Below, in pieces: positions 56,076-64,000 of a stretch of DNA of 64,000 nt. Origin of the DNA: Shinella sp. XGS7 (lineage in GTDB: Bacteria > Pseudomonadota > Gammaproteobacteria > Burkholderiales > Burkholderiaceae_C); NCBI RefSeq assembly GCF_020535565.1, contig NZ_CP084758.1:2445501-2509500 (forward strand), written 5' to 3'. Position 1 is the first letter of the stretch; each line of letters begins with the position of its first letter. The notes under the pieces were generated by a model that saw only the letters and a list, made by a program, of their open reading frames with translations, was not told where the DNA came from and did no database searches. The translations under genes and the position numbers were made by a program.

Positions 56076-58159
56076 CCCAATTGCCCGTGGTCCCGCCGTC
56101 CCTGACCCTGCTCAACCGCGAGCAGGCCATTCTGGAATTCAACCGCCGCGTGCTGGCCCAGGCGCAGCGCGAGGATGTGCCGCTGCTGGAGCGGCTGCGC
56201 TATATCTGCATCGTCTCCTCCAATCTGGATGAGTTCTTCGAGGTGCGCTTCGCCGACATGCTGGACGCGGCCCGCGATCCCGGCTCCAACGTCAGCGCCC
56301 GCGAGGTGGAGCGCGTGGCCGCCGCCGCGCATGAGCTGATCGACCAGCAGTACGGCATCTTCAACGAGCAGGTGATGCCGGCGCTCAAGGCGCGCCAGAT
56401 CCTGATCCTGAACCATGCCGACCGCAACGAGGCCCAGCGCGCCTGGGTGGCGCGCTTCTTCGAGCGCGAGGTGCGGCCCCTGCTGGTGCCCGTGGGCCTG
56501 GATCCGGCCCATCCCTTCCCGCAGGTGGCCAACAAGTCCCTGCACTTCATCGCCCGTCTGACCGGCAAGGACGCCCTGGGCCGCGACAGCCGCATCGCCA
56601 TCGTCAAGGTGCCGCGCGTGCTGCCGCGCGTGATCAAGCTGCCGGCCGCGCTCAGCGAGGGCAGCCAGGCCTTTGTGCTGCTGACCAGCGTGATCCGCGC
56701 GCATCTGGAAGAGCTCTTCCCGGGCCGCCAGGTGGAGGCCTTCTCGCAGTTCCGCGTCACCCGCGATTCCGATCTGGAGGTGGACGAGGAGGAGATCGCC
56801 AATCTGCGCCATGCCCTGCGCTCGGGCCTGACCACGCGCCACTTCGGCCGCGCGGTGCGCCTGGAGGTGGTCAACACCTGCCCCCCGGAGCTGGCCAGCT
56901 TTCTGCTGGAGCAGTTCGAGCTGCCGCCCGCGGCGCTCTACCGCGTCAACGGCCCGGTGAATCTGGTGCGCCTCAACGAGCTGATCGACCAGACCGAGGC
57001 CGACGAGCTGCGCTTTGTGCCCTACGAGCCGGTCTGGCCCCAGGGTCGGCTGCCGCGCGGCAAGTCCATCTTCGACCGGCTGCGCAAGGACGATGTGCTA
57101 CTGCACCATCCCTTCGAGAGCTTCGAGCCCGTGGTGCAGCTGCTGCGCGAGGCGGTGCAGGACCCCGAGGTGCTGGCCATCAAGCAGACGGTCTATCGCA
57201 CCGGCAGCAAGTCCGAGCTGATGGACCTGCTGATCGAGGCGGCCCGCCGCGGCAAGGAAGTGCTGGTGGTGGTGGAGCTCAAGGCCCGCTTCGACGAAGA
57301 GGCCAATATCAACTGGGCCGAGCGCCTGGAGGCTGTGGGCGCCCAGGTGGTCTATGGCGTGGTGGGGCTCAAGACCCATGCCAAGCTGCTGCTGGTCACG
57401 CGCCGCGAGCAGCAGGGCGCCAAGTCGGTGCTGCGCCGCTATGCTCATCTGTCCACGGGGAACTACAACCCCAAGACCGCGCGGCTCTACACCGATCTGG
57501 GCTATCTGACGGCCGACCCTGATCTGACCACCGATGTGGATCTGGTCTTCCGGCAGCTGGCCTCGCTGTCCAAGTTCAAGGCGCCGCGCCGCCTGCTGGT
57601 GGCGCCCTTCAATCTGCACAGCCGCATGATGGAGCTGCTGGCCCTGGTGCGCGATGCCGCGCGCGCGGGCTACAAGTCCCGCGTGGTGCTGCGGGTGAAT
57701 GCGCTCACCGATGTGGCCCTGATCCAGGGCCTGCTGGAGGCGGGCCAGGCCGGCGCGCGCATCGACCTGATCGTGCGCGGCGCCTGCATGCTGCCGCCGG
57801 GCCTGCCGGGCGTGAGCGACAACATCCTGGTGCGCTCCATCGTGGGCCGCTTCCTGGAACATTCACGCGTCAGCTATTTCCGCTGGGGCGATGCCGAAGA
57901 CCAGGAGGCGCTCTATCTCTCCAGCGCCGACTGGATGAGTCGCAATATGCTGCGCCGCATCGAGGTGGCCTGGCCGGTGCTCTCGCCCAAGCTGCGCCAG
58001 CGCGTGATCGACGAGGCCCTGCAGCCCTATCTGCACGACAGCCTGGATGCCTGGCAGCTGGGCACGGACGGGCGCTCGCAGCGCATCTCGGAGCAGGGCG
58101 TCAGCGCCCAGCAGGCCCTGATGCAGCGCTTCAACGAGAAGCTGGTCGACAAGGGCTGA
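56072..58159 (+). CDS. ppk: Polyphosphate kinase 1
   Basis: The 695-aa PPK1 reversibly makes polyphosphate from ATP. The phosphorylated His is in VGLKTHAKLLLV and the second active-site His in GRFLEHSRVSYFRW; SSNLDEFFEVRF and STGNYNPKTARLYTDLG are family hallmarks. It overlaps the LpxH-like gene and has its own likely Pho-regulated promoter. Confidence 0.96.
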   Translation: MTQLPVVPPSLTLLNREQAILEFNRRVLAQAQREDVPLLERLRYICIVSSNLDEFFEVRFADMLDAARDPGSNVSAREVERVAAAAHELIDQQYGIFNEQVMPALKARQILILNHADRNEAQRAWVARFFEREVRPLLVPVGLDPAHPFPQVANKSLHFIARLTGKDALGRDSRIAIVKVPRVLPRVIKLPAALSEGSQAFVLLTSVIRAHLEELFPGRQVEAFSQFRVTRDSDLEVDEEEIANLRHALRSGLTTRHFGRAVRLEVVNTCPPELASFLLEQFELPPAALYRVNGPVNLVRLNELIDQTEADELRFVPYEPVWPQGRLPRGKSIFDRLRKDDVLLHHPFESFEPVVQLLREAVQDPEVLAIKQTVYRTGSKSELMDLLIEAARRGKEVLVVVELKARFDEEANINWAERLEAVGAQVVYGVVGLKTHAKLLLVTRREQQGAKSVLRRYAHLSTGNYNPKTARLYTDLGYLTADPDLTTDVDLVFRQLASLSKFKAPRRLLVAPFNLHSRMMELLALVRDAARAGYKSRVVLRVNALTDVALIQGLLEAGQAGARIDLIVRGACMLPPGLPGVSDNILVRSIVGRFLEHSRVSYFRWGDAEDQEALYLSSADWMSRNMLRRIEVAWPVLSPKLRQRVIDEALQPYLHDSLDAWQLGTDGRSQRISEQGVSAQQALMQRFNEKLVDKG

Positions 58160-58220
58160 GCGCCCTTTCTGAATTCAGATCGTGGGGCGCCGGGAGACGC
58201 TCCCACCGAGGCCGAGGGCC

Positions 58221-59729
58221 TCAGCCCTCCAGCAGCACCCGCAGCTGCTCGCTCTTGGACCAGGCATTGGACTCCTCGCGCAGCAGATAGAGCGCGCGCG
58301 GATGGGTCTCGGCCCAGCGCTTGGCGGGCTTGAGCAGCACCTGTTGGCGCTCGCGCGTGAGGACCAGGGCTTGCGGGCTGACGCTCTCGCGCGCATGGCA
58401 GACCAGCACCGCCAGGCGCAGGGCCAGCACCTGCCAGACGAGACCCGGCTCGGCAGCGAAAGCGGCCTCCAGCTTGCGCAGGCCGCCGCGCTGGCCCAGC
58501 ACCAGATCGGCCAGACGGCGCAGCTGGCTCTGCGAGAAGCCGGGCGCGTCCACATGGGCCAGCAGATAGGCGCTGTGGCGGTGGTGATCGTGGTGGGAGA
58601 CCATCATGCCGATCTCGTGCAGGGCCGCGGCCCAGCCCAGCTCGCGCTGCTGCTCGCGCGTGGCCTCGGGCTGCAGGCGCTTGTAGAGCGAGAGGGCCAG
58701 CTGGCTGACGCGTCCGGCCTGGGCCGGGTCCACGCCGAAGCGCTGCTGCAGGGCCAGCACCGACTGCTCGCGCATATCGCGCGAGCGGCCCGGGCGCTGG
58801 GTCTCCAGGCGCTCGGCCAGGTCGAAGATCACGCCCTGGCGCAGTGCGCCCTTGGTGGGCTGCAGGCTCTCGATGCCGAACTGGGTCAGCAGGGTGTAGA
58901 GGATGCACAGGCCGCCGCCCACCACGGCGCGGCGGTCTTCCTTCATGCCGGGCAGCTTGAGCTTGTCCATATGGCCGGCCTGCAGGCACTGGTCCATGCA
59001 CCAGCGCAGGGCCTCGGGCGTGATGCGCCCATCGGTGATGCCGCTCCCGGCCAGCACCTGGGCCACGGCGCCCACGGTGCCGGAGGAGCCCAGGGCCTCC
59101 TGCCAGCGGCTGGGCTCGAACAGGGCCAGGGCTTCCTCCAGCTCGGCGCCGGCCGCAATCTGGGCAGCGCGGAAGGCCTCGGGCGTGAAGCGTCCATCCG
59201 GGAAGAAGCGCAGGGACAGGCTGACGCTGCCCACCTGGAAGCTCTCGGCCAGCACAGGCGTGGTGCCCTGGCCCAGGATCATCTCGGTGGAGCGGCCGCC
59301 GATATCGATCACCAGGCGCGGGCGCTCCGAAGTCTGCAGCCGGGCCACGCCGGCATAGATCAGGCGGGCTTCCTCGCGGCCCGAGATCACTTCGATGGGA
59401 AAGCCCAGGGCCAGCTCGGCGCGGCGCAGAAAGGCGTCGCGGTTGCGGGCCTCGCGCAGGGTCTGGGTGGCCACGGCGCGCACGCGCTCCGGCGCGAAGC
59501 CGCGCAGTTCGCCGGCAAAGCGGGCCAGGCAGTCCAGGCCGCGCTGCATGGCTGCTTCGGTGAGCAGGCCCTGTTCATCAAGACCTGCCCCCAGGCGCAC
59601 CGTCTCCTTGAGGTAGGCCTGGCGCCGGTAACGGCCGCGCTGCAGCTGGGCGATCTCGAGACGGAAGCTGTTCGAGCCCATGTCGATGGCGGCAAGGGCG
59701 GGGGCGGCAGGGCTGGACGGCAGGGTCAT
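58221..59729 (-). CDS. ppx: Exopolyphosphatase, Ppx/GppA family
   Basis: The 502-aa enzyme has the ASKHA phosphatase motifs AAIDMGSNSFRLEI, ISGREEARLIYAGV and VIDIGGRSTEMI, and a C-terminal HD-like domain (ALHEIGMMVSHHDHHRHSAY). It degrades polyphosphate and/or pppGpp. It is convergent with ppk. The start at 59729 (MTLPSSPAAPAL) is preferred to a longer frame. Confidence 0.94.
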   Translation of the reverse strand: MTLPSSPAAPALAAIDMGSNSFRLEIAQLQRGRYRRQAYLKETVRLGAGLDEQGLLTEAAMQRGLDCLARFAGELRGFAPERVRAVATQTLREARNRDAFLRRAELALGFPIEVISGREEARLIYAGVARLQTSERPRLVIDIGGRSTEMILGQGTTPVLAESFQVGSVSLSLRFFPDGRFTPEAFRAAQIAAGAELEEALALFEPSRWQEALGSSGTVGAVAQVLAGSGITDGRITPEALRWCMDQCLQAGHMDKLKLPGMKEDRRAVVGGGLCILYTLLTQFGIESLQPTKGALRQGVIFDLAERLETQRPGRSRDMREQSVLALQQRFGVDPAQAGRVSQLALSLYKRLQPEATREQQRELGWAAALHEIGMMVSHHDHHRHSAYLLAHVDAPGFSQSQLRRLADLVLGQRGGLRKLEAAFAAEPGLVWQVLALRLAVLVCHARESVSPQALVLTRERQQVLLKPAKRWAETHPRALYLLREESNAWSKSEQLRVLLEG

Positions 59730-59837
59730 GATGGCCGCGATTGTCGCGGCAAACCCGTGACGCTTCCTGCACACTTTGGCGGGCCTGCCTAGAATTCGCG
59801 CTCACCTAGCGAATCCCCTCACCCAGGAGTTGCACTC

Positions 59838-60710
59838 ATGCTGAAGAACGATGTGGACAGTCTGGCCCCGGGCCGCGACTTCAACCGGCGCGACTTCGTG
59901 CGCACCACGGTCGGCAGCGGATTCGCCGCCGCCGTGCTGCCGGTGACGGCCCAGACCCTCAAGACCGACGCCCAAGGGCTGGAGGTCGGCGAGGTGTCGG
60001 TGCCGGTCGGCGACTTCAAGATGCCGGCCTACCGCGCCCAGCCCGCCGGCGCCAAGAATCCGCCGGTGATTCTGGTGATCAGCGAGATCTTCGGCGTGCA
60101 CGAGCACATTGCCGATGTGGCCCGGCGCTTTGCCAAGCAGGGCTATCTGGCCATCGCCCCCGAGCTCTTCGTGCGCCAGGGTGACGCCGGCAGCTATGGC
60201 GAAATCGCCAAGCTGCAAGCCGAGGTCATCATGAAGGTGCCCGATGAGCAGGTCATGCGCGATCTGGATGCCTGCGTGGCCTGGGCCAAGGGCCAGGGCG
60301 GCGACACCACCCGCCTGGGCATCACGGGCTTTTGCTGGGGCGGCCGCATCACCTGGCTCTATGCCGCCCACAACCCGGGCCTGAAGGCCGGCGTGGCCTG
60401 GTATGGGCGCCTGGTGGGCAACAGCGTGCCCCTGCAGCCGCGCCACCCGGTGGACCTGGCCGGTCAGCTGCATGCGCCGGTGCTGGGTCTCTATGGCGGA
60501 CAGGATCAGGGCATCCCGCTTGACACGGTTGATAAGATGAAGGCAGCCCTGGCTCAAGGCTCGGCGGCGGCCCGGCGCAGCGAATTCCATGTCTACCCCG
60601 AGGCGCCGCACGCCTTCCATGCCGATTACCGGCCCAGCTACCGCAAGGAAGCTGCCGATGACGGCTGGAAGCGCTGCCTGGCCTGGTTCAAGGCCCAGGG
60701 CGTGGCCTGA
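59838..60710 (+). CDS. Dienelactone hydrolase family protein, Tat-exported
   Basis: The 290-aa protein begins with a twin-arginine signal (FNRRDFVRTTVGSGFAAAVL). The catalytic residues of DLH are visible: Cys in GFCWGGR, Glu in ISEIFG, Asp in GGQDQGIP and His in PHAFHADY. The substrate is unknown. AGGAG precedes the ATG, and a terminator follows. Confidence 0.93.
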   Translation: MLKNDVDSLAPGRDFNRRDFVRTTVGSGFAAAVLPVTAQTLKTDAQGLEVGEVSVPVGDFKMPAYRAQPAGAKNPPVILVISEIFGVHEHIADVARRFAKQGYLAIAPELFVRQGDAGSYGEIAKLQAEVIMKVPDEQVMRDLDACVAWAKGQGGDTTRLGITGFCWGGRITWLYAAHNPGLKAGVAWYGRLVGNSVPLQPRHPVDLAGQLHAPVLGLYGGQDQGIPLDTVDKMKAALAQGSAAARRSEFHVYPEAPHAFHADYRPSYRKEAADDGWKRCLAWFKAQGVA

Positions 60711-60733
60711 GAACGCCAGGCCCGCCTCGCGAG

Positions 60734-60773
60734 CAAACCGCGCCGCGTCCCGCAAGGGCGCGGTTTGTTTTTT
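60734..60773 (+). terminator. Rho-independent terminator after the dienelactone hydrolase gene
   Basis: CAAACCGCGCC (60734-60744) pairs with GGGCGCGGTTTG (60756-60767), followed by TTTTTT. This is a strong intrinsic terminator. It lies 24 bp after the stop codon. Confidence 0.92.
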
Positions 60774-60785
60774 GTGCCCGACCCC

Positions 60786-61568
60786 ATGTCCATGACCCTT
60801 CTCTACATCGTGCTGGCCACCCTGATCGGGGGGCTGCTCTCGGTGCTCATCGCTGCCAGCCTGACCGTGGGCCTGCTCGGCCGCCTGGTCAAGCACCTGG
60901 TCAGCCTGTCCACCGGCGTGCTGCTGGGCACGGCTCTGCTGCATGTGCTGCCCGAGGCCTTCGAGGGCCAGGCCGGCGCGCACGAGCTCTTCCTGACCCT
61001 GCTGGGCGGCCTGATGTTCTTCTTCCTGCTGGAGAAGGCCGAGCTCTATCGTCACACCCATCATCACGAGGGCGACGGGCACCACCACCACCATCATTTC
61101 GACCATGAGCAGGCCGGGCGCGGCGGGCTGTCGGTGCTGGTGGGCGACTCCATCCACAACTTCTGCGACGGCGTGATCATCGCCGCGGCCTTTCTGGCCG
61201 ACACGCATCTGGGCGTGGCCACCTCGCTGGCCATCATCGCCCACGAGATTCCGCAGGAGGTGGGCGACTACATCGTGCTGCTCAATGCCGGCTTCAGTCG
61301 CGCCCGGGCCCTGGTCTACAACGCCATCTCCGGCCTCTCGGCGGTGGTGGGCGGGGTGCTGGGCTACTTTGTGGTGGGCACCTGGGAATCGCTCTTCCCC
61401 TATCTGCTGGTGGTGGCCTCCAGCAGCTTCATCTATGTGGCGGTGGCGGACCTGATTCCGCAGCTGCAGCGCCGCCTGCCCTGGCGCGACACCCTGGCCC
61501 AGCTGGCCTGGCTGGCGGCGGGTCTGGGGCTGGTGATGGTGGTCTCGGGCGGCGCGCACGCGCACTGA
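60786..61568 (+). CDS. ZIP family metal transporter
   Basis: The 260-aa protein has eight hydrophobic segments and the ZIP signatures HNFCDGVIIAAAF and HEIPQEVGDY in the fourth and fifth helices, which bind the transported metal. A His-rich cytosolic loop (HTHHHEGDGHHHHHH then FDHE) lies between helices 3 and 4. Zinc is the likely substrate. The start at 60786 (MSMTLLYIVLATLIG) lacks an obvious ribosome site and lies just after the terminator. Confidence 0.92.
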   Translation: MSMTLLYIVLATLIGGLLSVLIAASLTVGLLGRLVKHLVSLSTGVLLGTALLHVLPEAFEGQAGAHELFLTLLGGLMFFFLLEKAELYRHTHHHEGDGHHHHHHFDHEQAGRGGLSVLVGDSIHNFCDGVIIAAAFLADTHLGVATSLAIIAHEIPQEVGDYIVLLNAGFSRARALVYNAISGLSAVVGGVLGYFVVGTWESLFPYLLVVASSSFIYVAVADLIPQLQRRLPWRDTLAQLAWLAAGLGLVMVVSGGAHAH

Positions 61569-61617
61569 ACCCGTGGCCTGAGCGGCGCCCGGGACGGGCC
61601 GCCGCACAGGCGTGACT

Positions 61618-62052
61618 TCAGCGCACCACGAGCACGGGGATGGTGCAGTGGGTCAGCAGCTTCTGGGTCTCGCTACCCAGCAGCAGGGCCTGGACGCCGC
61701 GGCGGCCGTGCGAGGCCATGACGACCAGATCGGCCTCGTTGCGCTCCACATGTTCGATGATGGCTTCCCAGGCATGCAGGGCCTCGACGGTGTGGCCCTC
61801 GCAGGGCACGCCGGCCAGCTTGGCGGCGTCCAGCACGGCCTTGACCCGGGTGCTGGCAATGCGTTCCTGGGCGTCGAAGAACTCCTGCGGCGGCGTGGGC
61901 TGCATCTCCGACACGGCGCTGTAGGGGAAGGGCTCCTTGACGCTCACGGCATAGAGCTTGGCGCCATGCACCTTGGCCAGGGCGATGGCGGTGTCCACCG
62001 CCTTGCTGGTGATCTCGGAGCCGTCGGTGGGGACGACGATGCGCTTGAACAT
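61618..62052 (-). CDS. Universal stress protein, UspA family
   Basis: The 144-aa protein (MFKRIVVPTDGSEITSKAVD...) has the ATP-binding motif ASHGRRGVQALLLGSETQ (G-2x-G-9x-G-S/T). AGGAGG precedes the ATG. Monocistronic. Confidence 0.94.
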   Translation of the reverse strand: MFKRIVVPTDGSEITSKAVDTAIALAKVHGAKLYAVSVKEPFPYSAVSEMQPTPPQEFFDAQERIASTRVKAVLDAAKLAGVPCEGHTVEALHAWEAIIEHVERNEADLVVMASHGRRGVQALLLGSETQKLLTHCTIPVLVVR

Positions 62053-62137
62053 GGCAAACCTCCTTCTCTTGTGGCAGGCCCGGGACCGGGCCCTGGGCTT
62101 ATCTTGCCGCGAGACGCGAGGCCTGTCTTGCTCTGCG

Positions 62138-63001
62138 TCAAGCCTTGGCCAAGGGCCGCAGCGGGTCGGCGGACCATTCGCTCCAGGAGCCGGGGTAGAG
62201 CTGGGAGCCTAGCAGTCCGGCATGCTCCATGGCCAGGAGGTTGTGACAGGCCGTCACCCCCGAGCCGCACTGGTGCACCACCTGGCCGGCCGGGAAGGGG
62301 GGCAGCAGGGCCTCGAACTCCTGGCGCAGCTGCTCGGCGGGTTTGAAGCGCCCGTCCTCCTGCAGATTGAGCTTGAAGAGGCGGTTGCTGGCGCCGGGGA
62401 TGTGGCCGGCCTGGCTGTCCAGGGGCTCCACCTCGCCGCGAAAGCGCTCGGGTGCGCGGGCGTCGATCAGGCGCAGCTGGCCCAGCCGGGCCTGCAGGGC
62501 GTCGGCATCCAGCATGGGCACCAGGGGCGGGGTGGCGCGGAAATCGCCCGGTGCAGGGGCGGCGGGGGCGCCGCCTTCCAGGGCACCACCTTCGGCCTGC
62601 CAGGCCTGGCGGCCACCATCCAGCACCGCCACGGCGGCATGGCCCAGCCAGCGCAGCAGCCACCAGGCGCGGGCCGCATACATGCCGCCCTGGGCGTCGT
62701 AGCAGACCACCTGACGGCCCGTGCTCAGGCCCAGGCCCGCCAGCTGCTCGGCGAGCCGCTCACGCTCCGGCAGGGGGTGGCGGCCGCGGAAACGGCCCTG
62801 GGCATCGGTCTTGGCGCCGCTGAGGTCGCGGTCCAGATGCAGATAGTGGGCGCCGGGCAGGTGGCCCTGGGCATGGGCGCGCTCGCCCGCCTCGGTGTCG
62901 GCCAGGTCGAAGCCCACATCCAGCAGCAGGGGCGCGGACGCGCCGTCCAGCTGCTCGCGCAGCGCGGTGGCGGAGATCAGGGTTTGGTAAGCAGGGCTCA
63001 T
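62138..63001 (-). CDS. Sulfurtransferase (rhodanese, SseA-like)
   Basis: The 287-aa protein has two rhodanese domains: the inactive N-terminal one (VVCYDAQGGMYAARAWWLLR) and the active one with the Cys loop HQCGSGVTACHNL. The loop CGSGVT is that of 3-mercaptopyruvate sulfurtransferases. Its ATG overlaps the stop of the EamA transporter gene (ATGA). Confidence 0.93.
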   Translation of the reverse strand: MSPAYQTLISATALREQLDGASAPLLLDVGFDLADTEAGERAHAQGHLPGAHYLHLDRDLSGAKTDAQGRFRGRHPLPERERLAEQLAGLGLSTGRQVVCYDAQGGMYAARAWWLLRWLGHAAVAVLDGGRQAWQAEGGALEGGAPAAPAPGDFRATPPLVPMLDADALQARLGQLRLIDARAPERFRGEVEPLDSQAGHIPGASNRLFKLNLQEDGRFKPAEQLRQEFEALLPPFPAGQVVHQCGSGVTACHNLLAMEHAGLLGSQLYPGSWSEWSADPLRPLAKA

Positions 63002-63894
63002 GATTCGGTGACGGAGTGTTGGCTGTCCTTGGGGGTGGCGCGGCTGCGCAGCGCGGTGGCCGCCAGGCCGGCGCCGATGATCAGACCCATGCCCAGCAGG
63101 GCGCTCCAGGTGATGGCGTCCTTGAACAGGGCCACACCATAGATGAAAGAGAAGACGATGCCCAGGTACTGCAGGCTGGCATTCACCAGGGTGGAGCCGG
63201 TGCCGTAGGCCCGGGTCATCATCAGCTGGGCGGTGCTGGCCAGCAGGCCCACCGCCAGCAGCAGGGCCATGCCCCAGAGGCTGTGGTGGGCATGCCAGGC
63301 TCCGCTGACGCTGGTGGTCAGCGCACCGGCCAGCACGCCGCCCAGGGAGAAATAGAAGACGATGCGGATCTCGGGCTCGCCGGCCCGGCCCAGGGTGGTG
63401 ACCTGCAGATAGGCCAGGGCCGAGAGCATGCCCGAAAGCAGGCCGGCCAGGCCGTGCCAGAGCTGCTGCTGCTCCAGCGTGGGCCGCAGGATCAGGGCCA
63501 CGCCGGCAAAGCCCAGCAGCACGGCGGCCACCAGGCGTCCGTCCACCCGGGCGCTGCCCAGCATGACCGCGCCGCCGAGCAGGAACAGCGCCATCCAGAC
63601 CGAGGACATGTAGTTCAGGGTCATGGCCGTGGCCAGGGGCAGGCCGCCGATGGAATAGAACCACAGCGAGAGCGCCAGCACGCCCGAGGCGCTGCGCCAG
63701 AAATGCATGGCCGGCACCCGGGTGGCCAGGCTCATGCCTTGCTGGCGGGCCAGCAGGGCCATCAGCAGCACGCCCACCAGGCCGCGGTACATGACGATCT
63801 CGCTGGCGCTGTAGAACTCGGCCGCCAGCTTGACGCAAACCCCCATGCTGGCGAAGAGGAGGCTGGCGGCGATCATCAGAAAGGGGGCGGGCAT
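62998..63894 (-). CDS. DMT superfamily (EamA) transporter
   Basis: The 298-aa protein has ten hydrophobic helices in two EamA repeats (SMGVCVKLAAEFYSASEIVM... and LQYLGIVFSFIYGVALFKDA). CACAAT lies six bases before the ATG on the minus strand, so the mRNA may be leaderless. It is coupled to the sulfurtransferase gene, suggesting a link to sulfur metabolites; this is inference. Confidence 0.88.
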   Translation of the reverse strand: MPAPFLMIAASLLFASMGVCVKLAAEFYSASEIVMYRGLVGVLLMALLARQQGMSLATRVPAMHFWRSASGVLALSLWFYSIGGLPLATAMTLNYMSSVWMALFLLGGAVMLGSARVDGRLVAAVLLGFAGVALILRPTLEQQQLWHGLAGLLSGMLSALAYLQVTTLGRAGEPEIRIVFYFSLGGVLAGALTTSVSGAWHAHHSLWGMALLLAVGLLASTAQLMMTRAYGTGSTLVNASLQYLGIVFSFIYGVALFKDAITWSALLGMGLIIGAGLAATALRSRATPKDSQHSVTES

Positions 63895-63923
63895 GGAGCG
63901 ATTGTGGCGCCAGCCCCAGCAAA

Positions 63924-63954
63924 AACGCCCCGGCAGCAGGCTGCGCGGGGCGTT
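63924..63954 (-). terminator. Rho-independent terminator for the gene at the right edge
   Basis: AACGCCCCG pairs with CGGGGCGTT around a 13-base loop. On the minus strand the stem is followed by a run of T. It lies downstream of the minus-strand stop at 63978. Confidence 0.82.
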
Positions 63955-63977
63955 GGGTGTGCGAGTCTCGGTGCGGC

Positions 63978-64000
63978 TCAGCCGCCGAAGCGCATCTCGC
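63978..64000 (-). CDS. C-terminal tail of a gene entering from the right edge
   Basis: On the minus strand the sequence ends ...EMRFGG then TGA, followed by a terminator. Only seven codons are visible, so the gene cannot be identified. Confidence 0.4.

Noticed and set aside
58160-58220. Hairpin between convergent ppk and ppx as a terminator
   Set aside because: The visible repeats (CTGAATTCAG, TGGG...CCCA) are short and have no T-tract.
61063-61110. His-rich run in the ZIP transporter as a tag-like artefact
   Set aside because: His-rich loops between helices 3 and 4 are normal for ZIP metal transporters.

Overview
The window is a high-GC bacterial chromosome segment, most likely from a betaproteobacterium of the order Burkholderiales, close to the Roseateles/Pelomonas/Rubrivivax group. 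This is inferred from the gene content (a prfB with the classic UGA frameshift, a ppk/ppx pair, a DUF3422 protein, an imelysin iron operon with a betaproteobacterial Fur box) and the codon usage. No rRNA, tRNA or CRISPR array was seen. About 60 real genes are packed tightly on both strands. Most long open frames lying opposite them are GC-rich shadows.

Layout. 1-7.5 kb holds core and housekeeping genes: pepN (cut by the window edge), prfB, a small membrane-protein pair, a ParB-like protein, an S9 peptidase, an alpha/beta hydrolase and a GNAT acetyltransferase. 7.6-15.6 kb is an accessory island of visibly lower GC. It is an integron gene-cassette array with no integrase in view: seven recognisable attC sites, seven intact cassette genes and a truncated eighth. 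An IS110/IS1111-group element sits at an attC-like core. The far end is broken by an IS3-family element that itself carries an IS30-family element. 15.8-27.3 kb holds truD, a 39-aa membrane micropeptide, DUF3422, an MFS exporter divergent from a MocR-type regulator, gamma-glutamyltransferase, a LexA-controlled nuclease/helicase operon and a TSUP transporter. 27.4-41.5 kb has a LexA box in front of a 30-aa reading frame, then arsC, an acyl-CoA synthetase, a solute-binding protein, an XRE/DUF2975 pair, trxC, a BI-1 protein, a GGDEF protein, ybaK, a frameshifted plsY, a RidA protein and an oxygen-sensor-like ODP protein with an FNR-type box.

41.5-50 kb is iron biology. A Fur box precedes a four-gene overlapping operon (imelysin, di-heme oxidoreductase, second imelysin, DUF1513), and a second Fur box precedes a TonB-dependent siderophore receptor. 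50-58 kb has an EamA transporter coupled to a PHP phosphoesterase, recJ coupled to a protein often labelled phosphoglycerate mutase, and an LpxH-like hydrolase overlapping ppk, which has a Pho box. 58-64 kb has ppx, a Tat-exported dienelactone hydrolase, a ZIP transporter, a universal stress protein, a sulfurtransferase and a second EamA transporter.

The signals most worth a second look are the cassette array with its IS, the two LexA-controlled loci (one a possible SOS micropeptide), a MocR regulator that has lost its PLP lysine, the plsY frameshift, and a run of genes whose -10-like hexamer lies only 6-8 nt before the start codon, which suggests many leaderless mRNAs.
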